Shown here in pieces: positions 35,231 through 43,759 of a stretch of 64,000 nucleotides of DNA (positions are counted from its first letter, which is position 1; each line of letters opens with the position of its first letter). Position numbers and translations under genes: made by a program. The notes beneath the pieces are model-generated. The model was not told where the DNA came from, ran no database searches, and worked only from the letters and a program-made list of their open reading frames with translations. Source of the DNA: Arenimonas donghaensis DSM 18148 = HO3-R19 (lineage in GTDB: Bacteria > Pseudomonadota > Gammaproteobacteria > Xanthomonadales > Xanthomonadaceae); NCBI RefSeq assembly GCF_000743535.1, contig NZ_AVCJ01000005.1, positions 1-64,000 of the forward strand, written 5' to 3'.

Positions 35231-35267
35231 GCCCATTTCGGGCACTTTAATGCCCAAAATGGGCATT
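35230..35267. promoter_or_regulatory. Twin operator-like palindromes upstream of the MNT gene
   Basis: Two inverted repeats with the same half-site lie 19 bp apart, start to start: TGCCCATTTCGGGCA (35230-35244) and AATGCCCAAAATGGGCATT (35249-35267, perfect). Both have TGCCC/GGGCA arms, and the first overlaps the ATG. They are a likely binding site for the winged helix encoded directly downstream. Confidence 0.6.
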
Positions 35268-35295
35268 TTCAAGTCCCGCCAGTGGTCCGCCCGCT

Positions 35296-37905
35296 TCAGG
35301 CGGCCTGGCTGGAGGCGAGGAAATCCTGGGCGAAGCGCTGCAGCACGCCGCCGGCTTCGTAGATGGACACCTCTTCGTCGGAGTCGAGTCGGCAGGTGAC
35401 CGGGACTTCGACGCGACTGCCATCGCGGCGGTTCACCACCAGCATGAGCCGTGTGCCCGGCGCCGGGGTGCCGAGCACGTCGTAGGTTTCGGTCCCGTCC
35501 AGGCCCAGGGTCTTGCGCGTGGTGCCGGCCTCGAATTCCAGCGGCAGCACGCCCATGCCGATCAGGTTGGTGCGATGGATGCGCTCGAAGCCCTCGGCGG
35601 CGATGGCCTCGACGCCGGCCAGGCGCACGCCCTTGGCGGCCCAGTCGCGGCTCGAGCCCTGGCCGTAGTCGGCGCCGGCCACGATGATCAGGGGCTGGCC
35701 GCGGTCCATGTAGGTTTCGATCGCTTCCCACATGCGCATCACCTTGCCTTCCGGTTCCACGCGCGCCAGCGAGCCCTGCTTCACCTTGCCGTCCTCGACG
35801 ACCATCTCGTTGAACAGCTTCGGGTTGGCGAAGGTGGCCCGCTGCGCGGTGAGGTGGTCGCCGCGATGGGTGGCGTAGGAATTGAAGTCTTCCTCCGGCA
35901 GGCCCATCTTCGCCAGGTATTCACCGGCCGCGCTGGCGGCCATGATCGCGTTCGACGGCGACAGGTGGTCGGTGGTGATGTTGTCGCCCAGCAGCGCCAG
36001 CGGGCGCATGCCCGAGAGCGTGCGCGGCTTGGCCAGCGCACCTTCCCAGTAGGGCGGACGGCGGATGTAGGTGCTTTGCGCGCGCCAGTCGTAAAGCGGG
36101 CTGACTTTTTCGCCGCTTTCGACCACCACATTGAACATCGGCTCGTACACTTTCCGGAACTGCTCGGGCTTGACTGCCGTCTTCACGATGGCGTCGATTT
36201 CAGCGTCGCTCGGCCACAGGTCCTTGAGCGTCACCGGGTTCCCGTCCGCGTCGTGGCCCAGGGCATCCTTTTCGATGTCGAAACGGATGGTGCCGGCGAT
36301 GGCGTACGCCACCACCAGCGGCGGCGAGGCCAGGAAGGCCTGCTTGGCGTAAGGATGGATGCGGCCGTCGAAGTTGCGGTTGCCGGAAAGCACGGCGGTC
36401 GCGTACAGGTCCCGGTCGATGATTTCCTGCTGGATCTGGAGGTCCAGCGCACCGGACATGCCGTTGCAGGTGGTGCAGGCGAAGGCCACAATGCCAAAGC
36501 CCAGGGACTCGAGTTCGGACTTAAGGCCGGCTTCTTCCAGGTACAGCTCGACCGTCCTGGAACCTGGCGCCAGTGAACTCTTCACCCAGGGCTTGCGCTT
36601 CAGGCCCAGCGCATTGGCCTTCTTCGCCAGCAGGCCGGCGGCGATGACGTTGCGCGGATTCGAGGTGTTCGTGCACGAGGTGATGGCGGCGATGATGACG
36701 GCGCCGTCGGGCATCAGGCCCTGCGCTTCCTGGGCCTGGCCGGCCGCGAGGTCGCCGGCGATGCCCTTGGCGGCCAGCTCGCTGGTGGCGACGCGCGCGT
36801 GCGGGTTGGACGGGCCGGCCATCGTGCGCACGACCGACGAGAGATCGAACTGCAGCGTGCGCTCGTAGTTCGCGCCGGCCAGGGCGTCGGCCCACAAGCC
36901 GGTCGTCTTCGCGTAGGTCTCGACCAGGGCGACCTGCTCGTCAGTGCGGCCGGTCAGGCGCAGGTAGTCGAGCGTGTTGTCGTCGATGAAGAACATCGCC
37001 GCCGTCGCGCCGTACTCGGGCGCCATGTTGGAAATGGTGGCGCGGTCGCCCAGGGTCAGCGCCGCGGCGCCTTCACCATGGAACTCCAGCCAGGCGCCAA
37101 CGACCTTCTGCTGGCGCAGGAACTGGGTGAGCGAGAGCACCACGTCGGTGGCGGTGATGCCGGGCTGCGGCCTGCCGGTGAGTTCCACGCCGACGATGTC
37201 GGGCAGGCGCAACCAGGAGGCGCGGCCCAGCATCACGTTCTCGGCTTCCAGGCCGCCCACGCCGATGGCGATCACGCCCAGCGCGTCCACGTGCGGCGTG
37301 TGGCTGTCGGTGCCGACGCAGGTGTCGGGATACGCAACGCCGTCGAGCACGCCGATCACCGGCGACATCTTCTCCAGGTTGATCTGGTGCATGATCCCGT
37401 TGCCCGGCGGGATGACGTCGACGTTCTTGAACGCGAGCTTGGTCCAGTCGATGAAGTGGAAGCGGTCGGCGTTGCGGCGGTCCTCGATGGCGCGGTTCTT
37501 GGTGAAGGCATCGGGGTCGAAACCGCCACACTCCACCGCCAGCGAGTGGTCGACGATCAGCTGCACCGGCACCACCGGGTTCACCTGGGCCGGGTCGCCG
37601 CCCTGGTCGGCGATGGCGTCGCGCAGGCCGGCCAGGTCCACCAGCGCGGTCTGGCCCAGGATGTCGTGGCAGACCACGCGCGCCGGGAACCAGGGGAAGT
37701 CGAGGTCGCGCTTTCGTTCGATCAGCTGGCGCAGCGACGCGTCCAACGTCGCCGGGTCGCAGCGCCGCACCAGGTTTTCGGCCAGCACCCGAGACACGTA
37801 GGGCAGCCCGTCCCAGGCGCCCGCCTGCAGGGCTTCCACCGCCGCACGGGCGTCGAAGTAGTCGAGGGAGGTGCCGGGAAGCGGCTTGCGGTGCTGGGAA
37901 TTCAT
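35296..37905 (-). CDS. acnD: 2-Methylcitrate dehydratase, aconitase family
   Basis: Fe-S dehydratase that converts 2-methylcitrate to 2-methylaconitate. At 869 residues it has the length of AcnD rather than AcnA/AcnB. 4Fe-4S cysteines lie in ITSCTNTSNP and ACTTCNGMSG, the substrate loop is in DSHTPHVDALGV, and the swivel domain has LGDNITTDHLSP and YGQGSSRDWAAKG. Pairing with prpF supports acnD over acnA. The start 37905 has no better alternative and is preceded by a GC-rich palindrome. prpB and prpC are not in the window. Confidence 0.92.
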   Translation of the reverse strand: MNSQHRKPLPGTSLDYFDARAAVEALQAGAWDGLPYVSRVLAENLVRRCDPATLDASLRQLIERKRDLDFPWFPARVVCHDILGQTALVDLAGLRDAIADQGGDPAQVNPVVPVQLIVDHSLAVECGGFDPDAFTKNRAIEDRRNADRFHFIDWTKLAFKNVDVIPPGNGIMHQINLEKMSPVIGVLDGVAYPDTCVGTDSHTPHVDALGVIAIGVGGLEAENVMLGRASWLRLPDIVGVELTGRPQPGITATDVVLSLTQFLRQQKVVGAWLEFHGEGAAALTLGDRATISNMAPEYGATAAMFFIDDNTLDYLRLTGRTDEQVALVETYAKTTGLWADALAGANYERTLQFDLSSVVRTMAGPSNPHARVATSELAAKGIAGDLAAGQAQEAQGLMPDGAVIIAAITSCTNTSNPRNVIAAGLLAKKANALGLKRKPWVKSSLAPGSRTVELYLEEAGLKSELESLGFGIVAFACTTCNGMSGALDLQIQQEIIDRDLYATAVLSGNRNFDGRIHPYAKQAFLASPPLVVAYAIAGTIRFDIEKDALGHDADGNPVTLKDLWPSDAEIDAIVKTAVKPEQFRKVYEPMFNVVVESGEKVSPLYDWRAQSTYIRRPPYWEGALAKPRTLSGMRPLALLGDNITTDHLSPSNAIMAASAAGEYLAKMGLPEEDFNSYATHRGDHLTAQRATFANPKLFNEMVVEDGKVKQGSLARVEPEGKVMRMWEAIETYMDRGQPLIIVAGADYGQGSSRDWAAKGVRLAGVEAIAAEGFERIHRTNLIGMGVLPLEFEAGTTRKTLGLDGTETYDVLGTPAPGTRLMLVVNRRDGSRVEVPVTCRLDSDEEVSIYEAGGVLQRFAQDFLASSQAA

Positions 37906-37908
37906 GGC

Positions 37909-37935
37909 GGCGGGCTCGGGAACGCGGAGCCCGCC
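37909..37935. promoter_or_regulatory. Perfect 9-bp palindrome at the acnD promoter
   Basis: GGCGGGCTC (37909-37917) and GAGCCCGCC (37927-37935) are perfect inverted repeats around a 9-bp spacer, ending 4 bp before the acnD ATG. A minus-strand GATAAT (-10-like, complement of 37936-37941) lies directly beside it, so the repeat spans the likely transcription start and could be an operator, or form an RNA hairpin that masks the start. Confidence 0.45.
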
Positions 37936-38050
37936 ATTATCCCGGATGTGGCCACCCGGGGCACCCCGGCTCACGCCTGTCGGGGAAACAGGCCGAAACA
38001 ACCCGTCGGCCCCGTGCACGCTGCGCCGGTGAATGAGACGGTGGCGCTCG

Positions 38051-40114
38051 CTATGGGCCGAGGGCGTGGTGGAAGTGGCGGCGGAACGGCACCGTATCGG
38101 CAGCCGCCTCGCCCAGCCCCTGTGCCAGCGCGTGGCCGGCATACACGGCATGGGCGATGAGCCCCGGCGCATCGCAGTCACCAATGCGATGCGCGGACAC
38201 CAGCCCTGCGTCCTTCCAGTCTGCTTCGCGCTCGCGCAGGGACAGGAACAGGCGTTCGTCGGGCAGGCGCGAGGTGACCGAAACCACCCCGTCCGCACCG
38301 AGTTCGAACGTCGCCTCCGACCAGGCATCCTGCAGGCGTAGCCTGCGGCCGCTGTAGCCAGCCACCATCCTGGAGACATGCACGCTGACGCCCAGCGCCG
38401 CCAGGCGCTTGCGTACGTGCCGGTACTCCAGCGTGTACTGGCCCCAGGGCGCGACCACGTCTTCGGGCGTGACGAAATGCACGCGGCAACCGGCCTTTGC
38501 CAGCAACTCGGCCAGCACGGTCGCGTGGTAGCCGCCGTCGTCGTCGAACACGACCACGTCGCCTTCCGGCAAGCGCCCGTCCATCAGGTCGTCGGGCGTG
38601 AACACGGCCGGATTGTCCGCGAATCCTTCGATGCCCAATCCATGGCTGCGACCAAAGCCATCCCGCCGCCAGCGGGCGCCGGTGGCGATGACCACGTGTT
38701 CGGCGCCGAATGCGAGCACGTCGGCGGCCTCGAGTCGGGAGTCGAGGTAGGTCGCGACGTTGGCCATCTTGTTGATCTGGCCCACCCGCCAGTCGCGCAC
38801 CCGCGCCCACTCGGCCAAGCCGGGCAGGCGCGCCTCGCGGCTGACGCGGCCGCCGAGCTGCCTGGATGCCTCGGCCAGCGACACCTCGAAGCCGCGCTGG
38901 CCCAGCGCACGCGCCGCTTCCAGCCCGGCCGGGCCGGCGCCGACCACCAGCACCTTTGACGGCTTGCGCGCGGGCGCGATGCGCTCGGGATGCCAGCCCT
39001 TGCGCCATTCCTCGCCCATGCTCGGGTTCTGGGTGCAGCGGATGGGCGAGACGGTGTTGTCGCCCGAAACGCACACGTTGCAGCCGATGCATTCGCGGAT
39101 GTCGTCAATGCGGCCTTCTTCGATCTTGCGCGGCAGGAAGGGATCGGCGATGGATGGCCGCGCGGCACCGATGATGTCGATCACGCCCCGGCGCAGCTGC
39201 GAGACCATCGTGTCTGGCGAAGTAAAACGCCCGACGCCGACCACGGGTTTGCTGGTGGTCTTCTTGACGAAATCGATGAAGGGTTCCTGCGCGCCTTCGG
39301 CACCGAAGCGCGACGGCAGCGAGTCGTTGTGCCAGGCGCTGACGTTGACGTCCCACAGGTCCGGCAGCTCGGCCAGCAGGCCGACGATGTCGCGCGCTTC
39401 GGCCAGCTCGACGCCGCCGGGACCGAGCATCTCCTCGGTGGCGAAGCGCAGCGCGACGCCGCAGCGATGGCCGACGGCATCCCGGGTGTCCTCGAGCAGC
39501 TCGCGCAACAGGCGCACGCGGTTCTCCAGCGAACCGCCGTATTCGTCCGTGCGCTGGTTGCGGCGGCGCTGCAGGAAATGCATGGCCAGCGACAGGTCGT
39601 GCGCGGCGTAGACGTAGACGATGTCCATGCCCGCCTGCATGCCGCGCACGGCGGCCTCGCGGTGCCAGCGGCGATAGTCGCGGATGTCGGCCTTGTCCAT
39701 GGCCCGCGCCTGATGCGGGTAGCCGTACTTGGTTGGCTGGTGCGACGGCGCCAGCAGCACTTCGCGCGAGAACAGGTTCGAGGCCGCGGGGCCGTTATGG
39801 GTGAGCTCCACCGCCGCCAGCGCACCGTGCGCGTGCACCTTCTCGCACATCAGCGCCAGCGCCGGAATGTCGCGGTCGTCCCACAGCCTGGCCTCGACAT
39901 AGGGCGTGAGGTCGGTGCTGGGGTGGATTTCACATTCTTCGGTCGACACCACCGCCCAACCGCCCTCGGCCTTCACTTCGCGCATGGCCGCGTGCGCGAG
40001 TGGCATCGCGTGGCCCATGCCGTTGCAGTGCGGCACCTGGAAAAACCGGTTCTTGGCCGTCACCGGGCCGATGCGGATGGGTTCGAACAGGGGGTCGTAG
40101 CGGGGATCGCGCAT
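38051..40114 (-). CDS. FMN/4Fe-4S/FAD N-demethylase-like oxidoreductase (DgcA/StcD/TMADH family)
   Basis: A 687-residue enzyme. An N-terminal OYE-type TIM barrel (RIGPVTAKNRFFQVPH, ELTHNGPAASNLFSRE, RTDEYGGSLENRVRLL) binds FMN. A 4Fe-4S site has cysteines 342, 345, 348 and 360 (CIGCNVC...RC). An FAD/NAD domain follows (VVGAGPAGLEAARALG). This is the architecture of trimethylamine dehydrogenase, 2,4-dienoyl-CoA reductase, DgcA and StcD. Start 40114 forms TGATG with the upstream Rieske oxygenase stop. Together they probably remove methyl groups from a quaternary or tertiary amine such as glycine or proline betaine. Confidence 0.88.
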   Translation of the reverse strand: MRDPRYDPLFEPIRIGPVTAKNRFFQVPHCNGMGHAMPLAHAAMREVKAEGGWAVVSTEECEIHPSTDLTPYVEARLWDDRDIPALALMCEKVHAHGALAAVELTHNGPAASNLFSREVLLAPSHQPTKYGYPHQARAMDKADIRDYRRWHREAAVRGMQAGMDIVYVYAAHDLSLAMHFLQRRRNQRTDEYGGSLENRVRLLRELLEDTRDAVGHRCGVALRFATEEMLGPGGVELAEARDIVGLLAELPDLWDVNVSAWHNDSLPSRFGAEGAQEPFIDFVKKTTSKPVVGVGRFTSPDTMVSQLRRGVIDIIGAARPSIADPFLPRKIEEGRIDDIRECIGCNVCVSGDNTVSPIRCTQNPSMGEEWRKGWHPERIAPARKPSKVLVVGAGPAGLEAARALGQRGFEVSLAEASRQLGGRVSREARLPGLAEWARVRDWRVGQINKMANVATYLDSRLEAADVLAFGAEHVVIATGARWRRDGFGRSHGLGIEGFADNPAVFTPDDLMDGRLPEGDVVVFDDDGGYHATVLAELLAKAGCRVHFVTPEDVVAPWGQYTLEYRHVRKRLAALGVSVHVSRMVAGYSGRRLRLQDAWSEATFELGADGVVSVTSRLPDERLFLSLREREADWKDAGLVSAHRIGDCDAPGLIAHAVYAGHALAQGLGEAAADTVPFRRHFHHALGP

Positions 40115-41178
40115 CAGCCGGGCTGGCCGCCGGCCATCGCGTCGGCGGCATAGGCCGCGCGCAGCTGGTTGTGGAAATGCCAGACGCCGGACTCGCGTTT
40201 CGGGCACAGCCGCCCGGCCTCGTAGCTGCCCGAGTCCAGTCCGCGCTGCACGGCTTCGCAGATGGCGATGTCCTCGGCCTGCACCTCATCGCTGAAGTCC
40301 CGGTCGGCCGCGGCCAGGGCCTCCCCCGCCGGACCCGGCGCGTAGTAATAGTCGAATTCGACCCGGCAGCGGCCCGGGCCCAGCGGCAGCACCCGGTTGG
40401 TCTGCAGCCGGCCGGGCAGGATGTTGAGCATCACGTTCGGGTAGACGAACCAGTAGAAAGCCTCGCCGTCACCGTAGGCATTGGCGCCACCGGCGTCGCG
40501 CAGCGGGGAATGCTGCAGCGATTTGAAGTCCGACAGCTCGGTGTCGTAGGCGCGGTAGTCCAGCACCTTCGACAGTCCCGGATGCACGTGCGGCAGGTGG
40601 TAACCCTCCAGGAAGTTGTCCACGTACACCTTCCAGTCGCAGGCCAGGTCATAGTGGTCGCGGCGGGCGAAACGCAGCGCCGTCAGATCGATGGGGGCGA
40701 TGCGTTCGGCGATGCCGCCATAAACCGCCTCGAACGCCGGCACCTCGTCGCTGGCCGCCACGAACACCAGGCCCTGCCACTCGGCGACGCGCAGGGCGGG
40801 CAACCGGATGTCGACGACGTCGAAGGCCCCTGCGTCCTGCATTTCCGGCGCGGAGCGCAGCTGGCCTTCCAGCGTGTAGGTCCAGCCGTGGTACTTGCAG
40901 TGCAGGGCGCGGGCGCCCTTGCCGTTGCACAGCGCCAGGGGCCCCGCCCGGTGCCGGCAGACGTTGGCGAAGGCGCGCAGCACGCCATCGGTTCCGCGCA
41001 CCACGATGACCGGCAGCCGGCCCACCTGGTCAACGACGTGGTCGCCAGGGTCGGCCAGCTGGCTGGCATGGGCCAACAGCTGCCAGCTGCGCGCGATGAC
41101 CGCGACCTGGTCACGCACGTGGGCCGCCTCGCCGGCGTAGAAGCCGGCCGGCAGCGCGGTGGCGTATTGCAGGGACAT
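40114..41178 (-). CDS. Rieske non-haem iron oxygenase, betaine/carnitine demethylase-like
   Basis: A 354-residue oxygenase alpha subunit. The Rieske [2Fe-2S] ligands are Cys74-His76 and Cys94-His97 (VCRHRAGP, HCKYHGWTY); the mononuclear iron site is in NFLEGYHLPHVHPGL with a downstream Asp. The type is that of GbcA, Stc2 and CntA, which hydroxylate an N-methyl group of a quaternary amine. A reductase partner is not seen in the window. Start 41178 gives a normal N-terminus (41196 would add six residues). It is coupled to the FMN enzyme. Confidence 0.88.
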   Translation of the reverse strand: MSLQYATALPAGFYAGEAAHVRDQVAVIARSWQLLAHASQLADPGDHVVDQVGRLPVIVVRGTDGVLRAFANVCRHRAGPLALCNGKGARALHCKYHGWTYTLEGQLRSAPEMQDAGAFDVVDIRLPALRVAEWQGLVFVAASDEVPAFEAVYGGIAERIAPIDLTALRFARRDHYDLACDWKVYVDNFLEGYHLPHVHPGLSKVLDYRAYDTELSDFKSLQHSPLRDAGGANAYGDGEAFYWFVYPNVMLNILPGRLQTNRVLPLGPGRCRVEFDYYYAPGPAGEALAAADRDFSDEVQAEDIAICEAVQRGLDSGSYEAGRLCPKRESGVWHFHNQLRAAYAADAMAGGQPG

Positions 41179-41252
41179 GGGCGGGACCCGGGACATGGCC
41201 CGAAGTGTAAGCGGCCCGATGCATTGGTGCGTCGGCGCGCTAGCATGGCGCG

Positions 41253-41636
41253 ATGTCCCTTTCCGGCCCTCCCTGGTGGTTGCGCTCTTGCCTGGCGCTG
41301 GTTCTGGCGGTCGCGGTCGTGCCCGCGCTCAACCTGGCCGGCAGCTGGCTGGCCGCGGCGTTGCAGCTGCCGCCCGGCGGCACCGGCCGCCTGGCCTGGG
41401 ACCTGGGCTGGCTGGCGGCATCCGGCATCGCGATGGTCGCCACGGCCACGGCCCTCGCCACGCGTCATCATGCCGCCCACGCCGGGCTTGCCGGCCTGCT
41501 GCTGGGCCTGGGCCTGGGCTGGGCCGTGGCCAGCGTCGGTGGCGACTTCCCCGTCTGGTTCACGGCACTCGCGCTGCTGACCCTGCCCTTGCAAGTCGGG
41601 TTGGGCTGGTGGCTTGGCGCGCCGCGGCACCGCTGA
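41253..41636 (+). CDS. Small integral membrane protein
   Basis: A 127-residue protein with four hydrophobic stretches (CLALVLAVAVVPALNLAGSWL, LGWLAASGIAMVATATALA, AGLAGLLLGLGLGWAVASV, ALALLTLPLQVGLGWWLGA) separated by short charged loops, so a four-TM topology is likely. No motif or family was recognised. It is divergent from the Rieske oxygenase gene. Confidence 0.6.
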   Translation: MSLSGPPWWLRSCLALVLAVAVVPALNLAGSWLAAALQLPPGGTGRLAWDLGWLAASGIAMVATATALATRHHAAHAGLAGLLLGLGLGWAVASVGGDFPVWFTALALLTLPLQVGLGWWLGAPRHR

Positions 41637-41678
41637 ACCTGCGGCGCGAAGCGGGCCGGGTTGCCGGGCGGTGCCCGG

Positions 41679-42737
41679 TCAATCCAAGCGGATGACCACC
41701 TTGCCCAGGTGCTGCGAGCCGGCCAAATACGCGTAGGCGGCCGCCGCGTCGGCGTAAGAGAAAACGCGATCGATGACCGGGTGGATATTCGCCTGTTCGA
41801 CGAACCGCACCAGGTCGCGGGCCATGGCGCGGCTGCCCACCATCAGGCCGATCAGTCGCTTGCCCCCCAGGAACAGCTCGGCGGGATCAATGCGCGCCGG
41901 CTCCGCGCCGGCCAGCCGGCCAATCACGGCAACGCTGCCGCCAGGCTTCACGGCGTCGATGGATTGCGCCAGGGTGTCGGGGCCGCCGACGTCGAGGACA
42001 CGCGCCACGCCTTGTTCGCCGGCGAGATCGCGCAACCCGCTCCCCCATTCCGGATGCTGGCGGTAGTTGACCGTCGCGTCCGCGCCCAGTGCCCGCACCC
42101 GCGCCAGCTTGGTGTCGTCGGACGACGTGACCAGCACCCGCAGTCCCGCGGCCTTGGCCAACTGCAGCGCCCAGATCGAGACGCCGCCCGTGCCCAACAG
42201 GGCCACGGTGGCTCCCGGCGGCAAGGGATCGAGGCCAAACAGGGCATGCCAGGCCGTCAGGCCGGCACAGGGCAGGGTCGCGGCCTCCACCGGGGTCAGG
42301 TTGGCCGGCGCCGGCACCCAGGCCGAGGCGGGCAGCACCCGCTGTTCGGCCAGCACGCCGTCGAGGCTGCCACCCAGGGCACCGGCGGTGACCTCCGGGT
42401 TCGCCGGGCCCGAGAGCCAGTGCGGGAAGAAGCTGGAGATGACGGCGTCGCCCGGCTGGAACTCGCGCACAGCCGAGCCCACCTCCAGCACTTCGCCGGC
42501 GGCGTCGGAACCGGGCACGATGGCCGGCCCGCCGCTGCCGACGCGACCATCGGCGAACATCAGGTCGCGATGGTTGAGCGCCACGGCGCGGACGCGCACG
42601 CGGACCTCGTCCGGGCCCAGGGGCAGCGACTGGCGCTGTTCGAGGCGCAGGGCGTCGGGCCCGGCGCCGCGGCCGAGGGTGTAGGCACTGTAGGTAGCCG
42701 GCGGGGTGTGCGGGGCGAGCGGGGATACGCGGGACAT
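41679..42737 (-). CDS. Zinc-type alcohol dehydrogenase/quinone oxidoreductase-like MDR enzyme
   Basis: A 352-residue medium-chain dehydrogenase/reductase. It has ALNHRDLMFADG and VPGSDAAGEVLEVG in the catalytic domain, and VALLGTGGVSIWALQLAKA as the nucleotide-binding GXGXXG variant. Zinc-ligand cysteines are absent, so it is probably a zinc-independent NADPH-dependent oxidoreductase. The neighbouring LysR gene is divergent and shares palindromes, so it is a likely regulatory target. Confidence 0.85.
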   Translation of the reverse strand: MSRVSPLAPHTPPATYSAYTLGRGAGPDALRLEQRQSLPLGPDEVRVRVRAVALNHRDLMFADGRVGSGGPAIVPGSDAAGEVLEVGSAVREFQPGDAVISSFFPHWLSGPANPEVTAGALGGSLDGVLAEQRVLPASAWVPAPANLTPVEAATLPCAGLTAWHALFGLDPLPPGATVALLGTGGVSIWALQLAKAAGLRVLVTSSDDTKLARVRALGADATVNYRQHPEWGSGLRDLAGEQGVARVLDVGGPDTLAQSIDAVKPGGSVAVIGRLAGAEPARIDPAELFLGGKRLIGLMVGSRAMARDLVRFVEQANIHPVIDRVFSYADAAAAYAYLAGSQHLGKVVIRLD

Positions 42738-42808
42738 GGCGGCTCCAGAGGGCCAGTAGGGGAGGCAAAGGCTATTCCCTGCAGGACTGCCCCGGAACTG
42801 GCACTATC

Positions 42809-42835
42809 TGCATTCCGTGTATGCAAATTCGCATA
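42809..42835. promoter_or_regulatory. Overlapping palindromes between the MDR and LysR genes
   Basis: TGCAT-N7-ATGCA (42809-42825) and TATGC-N6-GCATA (42820-42835) overlap and lie 9-35 bp before the LysR start at 42844. Overlapping dyads of this size are typical LysR operator layouts. Confidence 0.5.
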
Positions 42836-42843
42836 GGCCGGCG

Positions 42844-43743
42844 ATGGAAAAGCGACTGCAATGGTCCGACCTCCAGTTCTTCCTGGCCGTCTGTGAGAAG
42901 GGGTCGGTCGGGGCCGCAGCCAAGACCCTGGGCGTCAACCATTCCACGGTGCTCCGGCGCCTGGGCAGCCTCGAACGCAGCCTGGCGGTCCGGCTTTTCG
43001 ACCGGCTTCCCAGCGGCTACGCGCTGACGTCGCACGGCCAGGCGCTGGCGGCGGACGTCGCGCCGCTGGCGGAGCAGGTGGACGCGGCCGAGCGACGGAT
43101 CACCGGGGCCAACCTGGCGCTCAGCGGCACGCTGCGGCTGACCGCGCCCGACGCCTTGCTGCAATCGCTGATGCTCGCGCCGCTGGCGGATTTCCGGCGG
43201 CAGCACCCACAGCTGGGCCTGGAGCTGGTGATCAGCAACAGTTTCCTGAGCCTGACCAAGCGCGAAGCCGACGTGGCGGTGCGCGGGTCGAACCGACCTC
43301 CCGAACACCTGGTGGGGCGCCGCGTGGGTGTGGTGCAAACGGCCCTGTATGCCTCGCGCGACTATCTCGCCTCGCTGGGTCCGGGCGCCGACGAGCGCGA
43401 CTACCAGTGGGTGGGGCATGTCGACGCCCTGGCGCAACTCGATTCGGCGAAATGGATCCGGCGCCACGTGCCCGCCGAACGGGTGGGGCTGCGCGTGGAC
43501 ACGATGGTGAGCCTGGCCGACGCCGTGGCGGCGGGCGCCGGGGTCGGCTGGGTGTTGTGCCCGCTGGCCAGCCAGCGCGCCGGGCTGGTGCAACTGCGCG
43601 AGCCCCTGGCGGCCTTCGACACGCAGGTGTGGGTGCTGACCCATCCGGACCTCAAGCGCGTCGCGCGGGTCAAGGCCCTGACCGATGCCCTGTTCGACGC
43701 GTTGTCGTCCGACCCGCGGCTGGGCCATCGCGCCAAACCCTGA
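42844..43743 (+). CDS. LysR-family transcriptional regulator
   Basis: A 299-residue regulator. An N-terminal winged helix-turn-helix (FLAVCEKGSVGAAAKTLGVNHSTVLRRLGSLER) is followed by a substrate-binding domain. LysR proteins usually control a divergent gene, here the MDR dehydrogenase. Start 42844 gives the family-typical short leader before the HTH. The inducer is unknown. Confidence 0.9.
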   Translation: MEKRLQWSDLQFFLAVCEKGSVGAAAKTLGVNHSTVLRRLGSLERSLAVRLFDRLPSGYALTSHGQALAADVAPLAEQVDAAERRITGANLALSGTLRLTAPDALLQSLMLAPLADFRRQHPQLGLELVISNSFLSLTKREADVAVRGSNRPPEHLVGRRVGVVQTALYASRDYLASLGPGADERDYQWVGHVDALAQLDSAKWIRRHVPAERVGLRVDTMVSLADAVAAGAGVGWVLCPLASQRAGLVQLREPLAAFDTQVWVLTHPDLKRVARVKALTDALFDALSSDPRLGHRAKP

Positions 43744-43759
43744 GCGCCGGGGCGCTGCC

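Noticed and set aside
35296-37905. Assignment of the aconitase-family gene as AcnA
   Set aside because: Neighbouring prpF and the 869-residue length favour the 2-methylcitrate dehydratase AcnD.
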